From: Nitrospirota bacterium
Lineage (GTDB): Bacteria; Nitrospirota; Thermodesulfovibrionia; Thermodesulfovibrionales; JdFR-85
Assembly: GCA_015485235.1 (NCBI GenBank)
Contig: WFTX01000117.1
Coordinates: 1 to 14,911 of the forward strand
Reading direction: 5' to 3'
Length of the DNA stretch: 14,911 bases
The notes below the pieces were generated by a model. The model saw only the letters and a program-made list of their open reading frames with translations, had not been told where the DNA came from and made no database searches. The position numbers and the translations under genes were made by a program. The first letter of the stretch is position 1. Each line of letters opens with the position of its first letter. Shown here piece by piece: positions 1 through 6,635 of the stretch.

Positions 1-558
1 GGGTCCATCTACCGCGAGAGGGCAAGCCTGTTTGAAGACAGGCGTGCAAGGAGGCTGAACGACCTCGTGACCGTTCTGATCGTGGAGAGCGTATCAGGGA
101 GCAAGAAGGCGGAAACGAAGACAGGGAGGGACTCCTCCATAGATGCAGGAGTTACGGGATTCTTCGGGGCTCCCCTGGATTTAAACCTTGCAAACCTCTA
201 TGGTCAGGGAAACACCTTCTCCCCCTCCGTAAAGAGTGGGATAAAAAATGACTTTTCAGGAACGGGGGAGACAACCCGGGAGGGCAAGCTGAGGGGAACC
301 ATCACCGCCAGGGTAGTGGAGGTCCTCCCGAACGGGAACCTCGTTATAGAGTCGCGGAAGGAAATCACGCTGAACTTCGAAAAGCAGGTTCTGGTGCTGA
401 CGGGGATAATCCGGCCTGAGGATATCTCCACGGACAATACCATCGAGAGCACCAGGATCGCCGACTCACGGATATACCTTGTCGGCCAGGGTGTACTTGA
501 CGAGAAACAGTCACCGGGCTGGCTTGGAAGAGTGGTGGACAGGGTATGGCCATTCTGA
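1..558 (+). CDS. flgH: Flagellar L-ring protein FlgH (5'-truncated by window edge)
   Basis: FlgH forms the outer-membrane L-ring, the bushing of the flagellar rod. The frame is open from base 1 and ends at TGA 556-558, giving 185 visible residues. A full FlgH is roughly 220-230 residues, so the lipoprotein signal peptide and first tens of residues lie upstream. Seen in sequence: the family signature near the visible N-terminus (GSIYRE, then LFEDRRARRLNDLVTVLIVES), the central TREGKLRGTITARVVEVLPN stretch, the IRPEDI motif, and the closing GWLGRVVDRVWPF, which matches the usual FlgH C-terminus. A GTG at 67 could be mistaken for a start, but conserved FlgH sequence continues upstream of it. The gene overlaps flgI by 13 nt, which suggests coupled translation. 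The assignment is secure; only the true start is unknown. Confidence 0.96.
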   Translation, partial: GSIYRERASLFEDRRARRLNDLVTVLIVESVSGSKKAETKTGRDSSIDAGVTGFFGAPLDLNLANLYGQGNTFSPSVKSGIKNDFSGTGETTREGKLRGTITARVVEVLPNGNLVIESRKEITLNFEKQVLVLTGIIRPEDISTDNTIESTRIADSRIYLVGQGVLDEKQSPGWLGRVVDRVWPF

Positions 559-1685
559 GCTTCCAGGCACCAAAGTCAGGCAGAAATAAGCCCGGGCGGG
601 AGGCAGTCCTGGTCCTCTTACTGCTTTTGCTCAGCCTTTTCCCTTCCCGGAATGGATTCGCTGAAAGGCTCAAGGATATAGCCTATATTGAAGGGATGAG
701 AGAAAACCAGCTTGTAGGTTATGGCCTTGTGGTCGGCCTTAACGGGACGGGCGACAAGGGAAAGGCAACACTGCAGAGTATCACAAACATGCTGCTCAGG
801 ATGGGGCTTACGGTAAACCCGAAAGACATAAAGGCAAAGAACGCCGCGTCAGTCATGGTAACAGCCACCCTCCCTCCCTTCCCCAGAAACGGCAACCGGA
901 TAGATGCCATCGTCTCAGCCCTGGCCGATGCGAAGAACCTTGAGGGAGGCACCCTCCTGATGACCCCTCTCCGGGGACCTGACGGAAAGGTCTACGGTAT
1001 GGCCCAGGGCCCTGTATCCATTGGGGGCTTCTCAGCCGGCGGAGGCGGTGCAAGCATCCAGAAAAATCATCCCACTGTGGGCAGGGTGCCAAATGGTGTC
1101 CTGATAGAACGGGAGGTCACCTTCGACCTGAATGACCGGAAGGAGATCAAGGTCCTCCTGAGGGAGCCTGACTTCACCGTGGCCTCCAACGCGATGAGGG
1201 AGATTAACAGGGCATTGAAGGGAGGATATGCAGAGGCTGTAGACCCCTCAACCATCAGGATCACAGTGCCAGAGAGCTATCAGGGCCGGGTGGTTGAGTT
1301 CGTGAGGCTGATAGAGCATGTGAATGTAGAAGTCGACAGGACTGCACGGGTTGTGATAAACGAGCGGACAGGTACGGTTATCATAGGCGAGAACGTGAAA
1401 ATCTCCCCTGTTGCCATTGCACACGGTGGACTCACTATAGAGGTCAGGACGGACTTTCTCGTCTCCCAGCCGGAACCGTTCTCCCGGGGAAAGACCACAG
1501 TGGTACCTGAGACCAGCCTGACTGCCGAGGAGAAGAAGGCCCATCTGATGAAGGTCTCCGGTGCAACCCTTGGGGAGGTGGTAAGGGCCCTCAACGCGAT
1601 GGGCGTGACCTCAAGGGACCTGATCGCGATACTCCAGGCCCTGAAAGCGGCAGGGGCACTGAAGGCCGAGCTGGAGATCATCTGA
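546..1685 (+). CDS. flgI: Flagellar P-ring protein FlgI
   Basis: FlgI assembles the periplasmic P-ring around the rod, in the peptidoglycan layer. The 379-residue length is normal for the family. It has a Sec signal peptide: a basic n-region, a leucine-rich core at about residues 21-32 and a probable cut after GFA39. The mature protein begins ERLKDIA, the family hallmark. Also seen are NQLVGYGLVVGLNGTGDKG (about 54-72), AASVMVTATLPPF, GGTLLMTPLRGPDGKVYGMA and VVINERTGTVIIGENVKISP. The C-terminus has the typical ALNAMGVTSRDLIAILQALK segment. The start at 546 is inside the end of flgH, with only a weak upstream ribosome site, so it is probably reached by coupling. The 24-residue lead before the hydrophobic core is slightly long, but no better in-frame start follows before the signal core. 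The flgJ gene begins 1 nt after its stop. Confidence 0.97.
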   Translation: MAILSFQAPKSGRNKPGREAVLVLLLLLLSLFPSRNGFAERLKDIAYIEGMRENQLVGYGLVVGLNGTGDKGKATLQSITNMLLRMGLTVNPKDIKAKNAASVMVTATLPPFPRNGNRIDAIVSALADAKNLEGGTLLMTPLRGPDGKVYGMAQGPVSIGGFSAGGGGASIQKNHPTVGRVPNGVLIEREVTFDLNDRKEIKVLLREPDFTVASNAMREINRALKGGYAEAVDPSTIRITVPESYQGRVVEFVRLIEHVNVEVDRTARVVINERTGTVIIGENVKISPVAIAHGGLTIEVRTDFLVSQPEPFSRGKTTVVPETSLTAEEKKAHLMKVSGATLGEVVRALNAMGVTSRDLIAILQALKAAGALKAELEII

Positions 1686-1686
1686 T

Positions 1687-2412
1687 ATGCTTGACCCGTT
1701 GATATCTTTACAGGGGCTTCAGTCCCCAGCAGGAAGCGAGGACAGAGCCGGAAGGGTTAGGAAGGCTTCAAAGGAGTTCGAGGCGATGTTTCTTTACGAA
1801 CTTCTCAAGGAGATGCGGGCTGCCTCGGGCGGAGGGCTCTTCGGAAAAGGACTCTCCGGAGAGGTTTACCAGACCCTCTTTGATATGGAGATTGCCAGGC
1901 GGCTTGCGGAGAGAGGGACGGGAATTTCGGAGGTTCTGGAAAAGGCACTCACCAGAAGGGAAGGTTCCCATCAAACTGCAGTTCCTGTTGTTGAAAAGCC
2001 TCATGGGAAGGCGTCCGGCCGCAGGGCACTCCCTGTAGAAGGCAGGATTAGCTCCCCCTACGGTCCCAGGAGTGACCCCTTCACCGGCAAGAGCCGGTTT
2101 CATAAAGGCCTGGACATAGCCGCGCCCCGGGGGACACCGATCTATCCGAGAGGGCCCGGGGAGGTCATATTCAGTGGAGCCCTCTCCGGGTACGGGAACA
2201 TAGTTATAATCAGGCATCCCGACGGGGTGGTTACGAGGTATGCCCATAATGAAAAGAACCTCGTAGAGGCAGGGGAAGAGGTGGATGGAACCCGTCCCAT
2301 CGGACTGGTGGGCAGTACAGGCAGGGCCACAGGCCCCCACCTGCATTACGAGGTCCTCGTTGACGGCCGGCCCGTTGATCCCCTTGAGGTAACGGGAAAA
2401 GAGGATGTATGA
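1687..2412 (+). CDS. flgJ: FlgJ-type rod-binding protein fused to M23 metallopeptidase
   Basis: This 241-residue protein has two parts. Residues about 25-90 match the rod-binding domain of FlgJ (KEFEAMFLYELLKEMR, then GEVYQTLFDMEIARRLAERG), which caps the growing rod. Residues about 115-235 are a LytM/M23 zinc endopeptidase: SSPYGPRSDPFTG, HKGLDIAAPRGTPI with H139 and D143 as expected zinc ligands, RYAH with H187, and GPHLHYEV with H218 and H220. All signature residues are present, so it should be active. In well-studied proteobacterial FlgJ the second domain is instead a glucosaminidase (GH73). Here a peptide-cutting enzyme would open the wall for the rod, which is an inference. No signal peptide is visible, as in other FlgJ proteins, so export through the flagellar apparatus is likely. 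The start is ATG 1687, with GGAG about 10 nt upstream. Confidence 0.93.
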   Translation: MLDPLISLQGLQSPAGSEDRAGRVRKASKEFEAMFLYELLKEMRAASGGGLFGKGLSGEVYQTLFDMEIARRLAERGTGISEVLEKALTRREGSHQTAVPVVEKPHGKASGRRALPVEGRISSPYGPRSDPFTGKSRFHKGLDIAAPRGTPIYPRGPGEVIFSGALSGYGNIVIIRHPDGVVTRYAHNEKNLVEAGEEVDGTRPIGLVGSTGRATGPHLHYEVLVDGRPVDPLEVTGKEDV

Positions 2413-2432
2413 CCCGAAAGGAGTCCTGAAAT

Positions 2433-2459
2433 TAAAGTTTTTCCGCTTCTGGCCGATAT
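2433..2459 (+). promoter_or_regulatory. Sigma-28 (FliA) flagellar class-3 promoter before flgM
   Basis: The sequence reads TAAAGTTT (2433-2440), an 11-nt spacer (2441-2451), then GCCGATAT (2452-2459). The enterobacterial FliA consensus is TAAAGTTT-N11-GCCGATAA, so 15 of 16 consensus bases match with exact spacing. Transcription should begin near 2466, giving a leader of about 60 nt to flgM. This places flgM through at least flgL, and by continuity csrA, fliW and pfk, under late flagellar control, while flgH-flgI-flgJ upstream are read from elsewhere. A TATAAT at 2483-2488 lies inside the leader without a matching -35 box. Confidence 0.9.
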
Positions 2460-2524
2460 AGAAGGTAGAGGAAGTATCCAGGTATAATGAACTGGAGGAG
2501 CTGTAATTTCAAAGGAGGTCTGTC

Positions 2525-2815
2525 ATGAAGATCACAGGAGGAAAACCTCCTGAGGGACAGGAAGTTTATCTCAGGGCCCAGAAGACCCAGGGCAAGGATG
2601 CCGTAGGAGAAGGCCAGAGCGGAGATGGGGTACGAAAGGCCGACCAGGTGGAACTCTCTGGCAAGGCCCGGGAGGTGGAGAACCTGAGGGCGGAGATCGG
2701 AGCGCTCCCCGAAGTCAGGCAGGAACGCGTTGAAGCGATCAGAAAGGCGATAGAGTCGGGAAACTACAGGATTGATCCCGGAAAGATCGCTGAGAAGATT
2801 ATTGATGAGCTATGA
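2525..2815 (+). CDS. flgM: Anti-sigma-28 factor FlgM
   Basis: FlgM binds and silences sigma-28 (FliA) until the hook is complete, then leaves through the flagellar export channel. The 96-residue size is normal. The N-terminal half (residues 1-45) is polar, glycine-rich and probably unstructured, as in known FlgM. The C-terminal half carries the family pattern: DQVELSGKAREVENLR, ALPEVRQERVEAIRKAIESG, and NYRIDPGKIAEKIIDEL at the end, which corresponds to the sigma-binding helices. It has the strongest ribosome site in the region, AAAGGAGG at 2511-2518, 6 nt before ATG. A near-perfect sigma-28 promoter lies upstream, so FlgM is controlled by the factor it inhibits, the usual feedback. Its end overlaps the flgN start in ATGA. 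Confidence 0.95.
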   Translation: MKITGGKPPEGQEVYLRAQKTQGKDAVGEGQSGDGVRKADQVELSGKAREVENLRAEIGALPEVRQERVEAIRKAIESGNYRIDPGKIAEKIIDEL

Positions 2816-3252
2816 ACCCGGTTGAGCCTTTGATAGGGATCCTTGAGGAGGAAGTAAGGGGATACTCAGAACTCCTTGACCTTCTCAGGAAGGAAAAGGA
2901 GGCCATCATCTCCTTCAGGCCCGGTGAGATTGAAGAGACGGCCAAGGAAAAGGACGCCCTTGTGCTGAAGCTCAGGCTCCTTGATGAGGAGAGGAAGAGA
3001 CTGCTCAGAGAACATACAGATGAAGCAGGCCGGGAACCAGATCTAATGGCGCTCTACCGGAGGACTGGCGACGGAAGGCTTCCTGAACTCAGAAGCCGGT
3101 TAAAGAGTCTCATGACTGGGATCCAGGAACTCAACGAACTGAACAGGATCCTGATAGACAGGGCCACACTCCATGTCAGGACTTCTGCATCCTTCTTCCA
3201 GAGATTCGGTATAACAGGCAGCCAGGGACAGGGTCTGTCCTGCCAGGCATAA
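2812..3252 (+). CDS. flgN: Flagellar export chaperone FlgN
   Basis: FlgN is a cytoplasmic chaperone that holds the hook-associated proteins FlgK and FlgL before export. The 146-residue product is almost entirely helical and charged. It opens with PVEPLIGILEEEVRGYSELLDLLRKEKEAI split by polar turns, and ends with a NELNRILIDRATLHVRTSAS helix followed by FFQRFG. That layout is typical of the FlgN family, whose sequences diverge strongly. The identification rests mainly on this pattern plus the position between flgM and flgK, the standard order. The start ATG overlaps the flgM stop in ATGA and has almost no ribosome site of its own, so translation is probably coupled. A 39-nt gap follows before flgK. 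Confidence 0.88.
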   Translation: MNPVEPLIGILEEEVRGYSELLDLLRKEKEAIISFRPGEIEETAKEKDALVLKLRLLDEERKRLLREHTDEAGREPDLMALYRRTGDGRLPELRSRLKSLMTGIQELNELNRILIDRATLHVRTSASFFQRFGITGSQGQGLSCQA

Positions 3253-3291
3253 AAAAATAACGGAGAAAGTGAGAGTGGGGAAGATCACGGG

Positions 3292-4914
3292 ATGTTCGGT
3301 CTTTTCAACATAGGGAAGTCAGCGATATTCGCCAGTCAGGCGGCCCTTGACGTGACTGCAAACAATATTGCCAATGTAAACACCCCGGGGTTTTCCAGAA
3401 AGGAAGCCATCCTTGACATCCAGGCCCCTGAAAAGACAAAGGCCGGCTATGTCGGCAGGGGAGTGACTGTAAGGCATATCAGGCGCTACTATGACCGGTT
3501 CCTCGAGAATCAGATCCTCCAGCAGCAGCAGAACCTTGGAAGGGCCAATATCCTTGGTGATGTCTACAAGGACGTGGAGGAGGTATTCAATGAACAGCAG
3601 GGGGGGAAATTCTCCGAGGCCTTCAACAGGTATATGAATTCCTGGCATGAGATTGCAGCCAACCCTGACGAGACACCCCAGAGGACGGTCCTCATGCAGA
3701 ATGCCCAGGGAATGATGATTATAGCCAGAGGTATGGAGAGGTCTCTGAAGGACAGTCTCTCAACAAGGACAGACGAGATTGTTGATACCGTTGAACGGAT
3801 AAATGCGATAGCCCGAGACCTGGCAGACCTGAACAGGCTTATATCCACTGTTGAGGCGGGAAGTTCCCAGCAGGCCAACGACCTCAGGGACAGGAGGGGA
3901 CAGCTCCTCCGGGAGCTGAGTGACCTCACATCCTTTTCCCACTTCGAGGACGACCACGGTCGGGTTACTGTTGTAATAGGCGGAAAGAACGTGGTTGACG
4001 GAGAACGCGTCCATCTGCTCTCGACTGAAGAGGAAAGGGACGGGAGCATAAATGTCCTCTACGGTGTTGAGAGGATCAACGACTACATCACCGGGGGGAG
4101 GCTCTCCGGCCTCTTAACGGCCTATGATCAGGTCCTCCAGGGACCTCTGAAAGAGTTCAGGAGACTCATCGCCTCCATTGTGAAGGAGACAAACATAATC
4201 CACCGTCAGGGATATGACCTGAACGGGGAGACGGGGAACAACTTCTTCAATCCCCTCACCATTACTACCATAGATTACTCTGCCGGGGCCTCGGTAACAT
4301 CATCAAGCATAACCGATCCTGCCCTTCTCACCCTTGACGAGTATGAAATCCGCTTTACTGATTCTGCAAATTACGAAGTTTATAACATAGATACAAAGGC
4401 CCTTGTAACCTCCGGGACCTATACCCCCGGTGGTACGATCTCCTTTGACGGGATAAACGTAACGATTGACAACACCGGCACTGGCCCTCTGAGGGGAGAC
4501 CGATTCCTGGTAAGCCCCCTGATCGGAGCGATCCGGGACCTCTCGCTCTCGGTCACAGCGGCCTCGGAGATCGCCGCTGCAACCGATCCTGCCGGCCTTC
4601 CCGGTGACAACCGGAACGCCCTTGCCATGGTCGACCTCTACGAAGGAGGCATAAAGGATCTCGACGGAAGCAGCTTTAATGACTATTACTCCGGCATCAG
4701 CTCGATGGCCGGCAAGATGAGCAGGACGGCACAGGACGGGAGCACCTTTGAGAAAAGCCTCCTTGAGGAACTTACAATGAGAAGGGAATCATACTCAGGA
4801 GTAAACCTCGATGAAGAGGCCGCCAACCTGATCAGGTTCCAGAAGGCCTTTGAAGCCGGGGCACGTCTGATCACCATAACGGACAAGCTGATGGAGGTAC
4901 TCATTAACCTATGA
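3292..4914 (+). CDS. flgK: Hook-associated protein 1 FlgK
   Basis: FlgK is the first hook-filament junction protein, exported by the flagellar secretion system and placed on the hook tip. At 540 residues it is in the usual range. The N-terminal D0 segment is classic: LFNIGKSAIFASQAALDVTA, then NNIANVNTPGFSRKEAIL. Residues about 30-180 form long helices. Residues about 330-415 form a beta-rich domain with DEYEIRFTDSANYEVYNI and the GDRFLVSP turn seen in many FlgK proteins. The C-terminus, SGVNLDEEAANLIRFQKAFE then ARLITITDKLMEVLINL, pairs with the N-terminal helix in the assembled filament. The GGGGAAG sequence before ATG is a modest ribosome site. The stop overlaps the flgL start in ATGA. Confidence 0.97.
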   Translation: MFGLFNIGKSAIFASQAALDVTANNIANVNTPGFSRKEAILDIQAPEKTKAGYVGRGVTVRHIRRYYDRFLENQILQQQQNLGRANILGDVYKDVEEVFNEQQGGKFSEAFNRYMNSWHEIAANPDETPQRTVLMQNAQGMMIIARGMERSLKDSLSTRTDEIVDTVERINAIARDLADLNRLISTVEAGSSQQANDLRDRRGQLLRELSDLTSFSHFEDDHGRVTVVIGGKNVVDGERVHLLSTEEERDGSINVLYGVERINDYITGGRLSGLLTAYDQVLQGPLKEFRRLIASIVKETNIIHRQGYDLNGETGNNFFNPLTITTIDYSAGASVTSSSITDPALLTLDEYEIRFTDSANYEVYNIDTKALVTSGTYTPGGTISFDGINVTIDNTGTGPLRGDRFLVSPLIGAIRDLSLSVTAASEIAAATDPAGLPGDNRNALAMVDLYEGGIKDLDGSSFNDYYSGISSMAGKMSRTAQDGSTFEKSLLEELTMRRESYSGVNLDEEAANLIRFQKAFEAGARLITITDKLMEVLINL

Positions 4915-5915
4915 GACTCTCGACATTCATGATACATAACCGCCTGATAGCCACTCTCCAGCAGAATTTCGAGAGGCTTTACGGAAGTCAGGAACAGCTT
5001 ACGACAGGGAAGAAGATCAACCGTCCCTCTGATGACATAATCGGTTCAGCCAGGGCCCTGGACTACCGTATAAACATCAACGCAGGGGAGCAGTTCAAGA
5101 GGAACATTGACGAGGCACGCTCCTATCTGCAGGCCACTGAAGGTGCCGTCTCAAGCGCATCTGTTATTTTCTCACGGACAAGAGAACTCATAATAGAGGC
5201 ATTGAACGGTGAGAAGTCCCCATCGGACAGGGAGATAATAGCAAAGGAAGTTGAGGAACTCAGGAGGGGGTTGCTGGACCTTGCCAATACCAGGTTCAAG
5301 GGCAGGTATATCTTCAGCGGCTTCCTCCATGACAGAGCCGCCTTTGACACCGCCGGCAACTATCAGGGCGATGGGAACCATACAGAGGTGGAAATAAGCC
5401 CGGAAATCACTGTGCGGGAGAACATGACCGGTCCGGAGGTCTTTGCCTATATCCAGTCTGCTGACGAATCCATCCAGCTTGAGGACGGAAGGTTCCTGCA
5501 CTATCTCCCAGGCGGTGGGACCACCGTGAATGTGGAGATAAGGGCATCCGATGACGTGACAGTCCTGGATTCATTCTCCTATGACAATGTATTTCAGATG
5601 ATGGACCTCCTGAAAGCCGCCCTTGAATCCAACGATATTGACAGGGTCAACGCCCTGCTGGGCGGAGTGGACCACGGTCATGAACAGGTCCTAAATGTGG
5701 AGGCTGAATTGGGGGCCAGGCTTGGACTGCTTGATTCAGAGGAAAACAGGATCGATGACTCCATACTCGATCTGAGGACGGTCCTTTCAAAGACCGAAGA
5801 TGCCGACATAGCCGAGGTTGTCTCGGAGATATCAAAAACCGAAGTCGCCCTCCAGGCGCTCAGACAGAGTGGGGCCCAGGTTATGAACCAGTCCCTCCTG
5901 GATTTTCTCCGATAA
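4911..5915 (+). CDS. flgL: Hook-associated protein 3 FlgL
   Basis: FlgL is the second junction protein and the template for flagellin polymerisation. The 334-residue product begins MRLSTFMIHNRLIATLQQ, then the flagellin-type signature LTTGKKINRPSDDIIGSA, followed by the long helix YLQATEGAVSSASVIFSRTR. The NTRFKGRYIFSGF motif at about 126-138 is diagnostic for FlgL. The C-terminus (ADIAEVVSEISKTEVALQAL, then NQSLLDFLR) is the flagellin-like C-domain. The ATG overlaps the flgK stop. The 60-nt gap to csrA holds the csrA leader and no additional gene. Confidence 0.96.
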   Translation: MRLSTFMIHNRLIATLQQNFERLYGSQEQLTTGKKINRPSDDIIGSARALDYRININAGEQFKRNIDEARSYLQATEGAVSSASVIFSRTRELIIEALNGEKSPSDREIIAKEVEELRRGLLDLANTRFKGRYIFSGFLHDRAAFDTAGNYQGDGNHTEVEISPEITVRENMTGPEVFAYIQSADESIQLEDGRFLHYLPGGGTTVNVEIRASDDVTVLDSFSYDNVFQMMDLLKAALESNDIDRVNALLGGVDHGHEQVLNVEAELGARLGLLDSEENRIDDSILDLRTVLSKTEDADIAEVVSEISKTEVALQALRQSGAQVMNQSLLDFLR

Positions 5916-5960
5916 AAGGGGCAGAGATCAGGAAACTCAAAATCCGGGTATAGACGCCCG

Positions 5961-5981
5961 AAAGGAGGCAGCAGGATGCTG
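5961..5981 (+). promoter_or_regulatory. Candidate CsrA-binding site over the csrA ribosome site and start
   Basis: The csrA ribosome site AAAGGAGG (5961-5968) carries one GGA. Ten bases further, CAGC (5969-5972) and GCTG (5978-5981) form a 4-bp stem, extendable by one A-T pair. Its loop AGGAT holds the A and T of the ATG start codon. CsrA dimers bind GGA motifs, best when displayed in hairpin loops, often covering ribosome sites. The arrangement suggests autorepression. Sequence and pairing are seen directly; binding is an inference. Confidence 0.5.
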
Positions 5982-6206
5982 GTACTGACAAGGAGGTCAG
6001 AAGAATCCATCAGGCTCGGGGAAGACATCCTCATAACCATAGTTGAGATAAAGGGCAACCAGGTCCGCTTGGGAATAAGCGCCCCGAAGGGTATGAGGAT
6101 ATACCGGGATGAACTCTACCAGAAGATACTCGAAGAAAACAGGCTCTCGGCAGAAACGGACGGCGAGATTTTCGGCAGGCTCAGGGAGGTTTTTCGAAAA
6201 CCATGA
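5976..6206 (+). CDS. csrA: Translational regulator CsrA
   Basis: CsrA is a small dimeric RNA-binding protein that blocks or stabilises mRNAs by binding GGA motifs. The 76-residue protein starts MLVLTRRSEESIRLGEDI and contains VRLGISAPKGMRIYRDELY. Key RNA-contact positions known from E. coli CsrA are kept: L4 and R44 (in IYRDEL). The C-terminal tail beyond about residue 50 is longer than in the 61-residue E. coli protein, as is common outside gammaproteobacteria, where the tail region is implicated in FliW contact. A perfect AAAGGAGG lies 7 nt before the start. The gene sits after flgL and before its antagonist fliW, with which it overlaps in ATGA. Confidence 0.97.
   Translation: MLVLTRRSEESIRLGEDILITIVEIKGNQVRLGISAPKGMRIYRDELYQKILEENRLSAETDGEIFGRLREVFRKP
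6188..6202 (+). promoter_or_regulatory. Perfect stem-loop ending at the fliW start codon
   Basis: GGTTTT (6188-6193), loop TCG, AAAACC (6197-6202) is a 6-bp perfect stem whose 3' edge touches the fliW ATG at 6203. It takes in the last two G of the AGGGAGG ribosome-site candidate (6183-6189). It lies in the last codons of csrA, so ribosomes finishing csrA would melt it. That fits strict translational coupling of fliW to csrA. The structure is seen; the role is inferred. Confidence 0.4.
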
Positions 6207-6631
6207 TAACCCTTGATACGCCACGTTTCGGAAAACTAAGGGTCCCGGAGGAGAAGGCCTTCACCTTTCCTGAAGGGCTGATCGGGTTCCCTTCGCTCAG
6301 GAGGTTCGTGATCCTGGACTATAAGGATACGGAACTTCAATGGCTCCAGTCCGTTGATGAGCCGGATATCGCCTTCATGGTCGTAAACCCCTTTCTCCTC
6401 ACTGATGAATACCAGTTCGAACTGCCCGATCCTGCCAGGGTGCTCCTTGAGGTAGAGGATCCATCAGAGGTGGTAACCCTTGTCATACTCAGGGTTGAAG
6501 ACGGAAAGGTCATCGCCAACTTCCAGGGTCCCCTGGTGATAAACTCCCGGACACGGAAGGGACTCCAGCTTGTCCTCGAGGACAATTCCGTCAACCGTCT
6601 TAACAGGATCCTCCAGCTTGGGGTAAAATAA
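6203..6631 (+). CDS. fliW: Flagellar assembly factor FliW (CsrA antagonist)
   Basis: FliW binds CsrA and flagellin in turn. When cytoplasmic flagellin is exported, FliW is released and sequesters CsrA, which relieves repression of flagellin translation. The 142-residue length is typical. The family pattern is clear: an N-terminal strand TPRFGKLRVPEEKAFTFPEG followed by LIGFPSLRRFVILD, then LQWLQSVDEPDIAFMVVNPF, a central VVTLVILRV strand, and NFQGPLVINSRTRKGLQLVL near the end. The start overlaps the csrA stop in ATGA. Order csrA-fliW is reversed relative to the fliW-csrA order of Bacillus. No flagellin gene follows; a phosphofructokinase gene does, 4 nt downstream. Confidence 0.96.
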   Translation: MITLDTPRFGKLRVPEEKAFTFPEGLIGFPSLRRFVILDYKDTELQWLQSVDEPDIAFMVVNPFLLTDEYQFELPDPARVLLEVEDPSEVVTLVILRVEDGKVIANFQGPLVINSRTRKGLQLVLEDNSVNRLNRILQLGVK

Positions 6632-6635
6632 CCAG

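Noticed and set aside
67..558. GTG at 67 as the flgH start
   Set aside because: Conserved FlgH sequence continues in frame upstream to the window edge.
2483..2488. TATAAT as a sigma-70 promoter for flgM
   Set aside because: No -35-like hexamer at 16-18 nt spacing; the sigma-28 site just upstream explains expression better.
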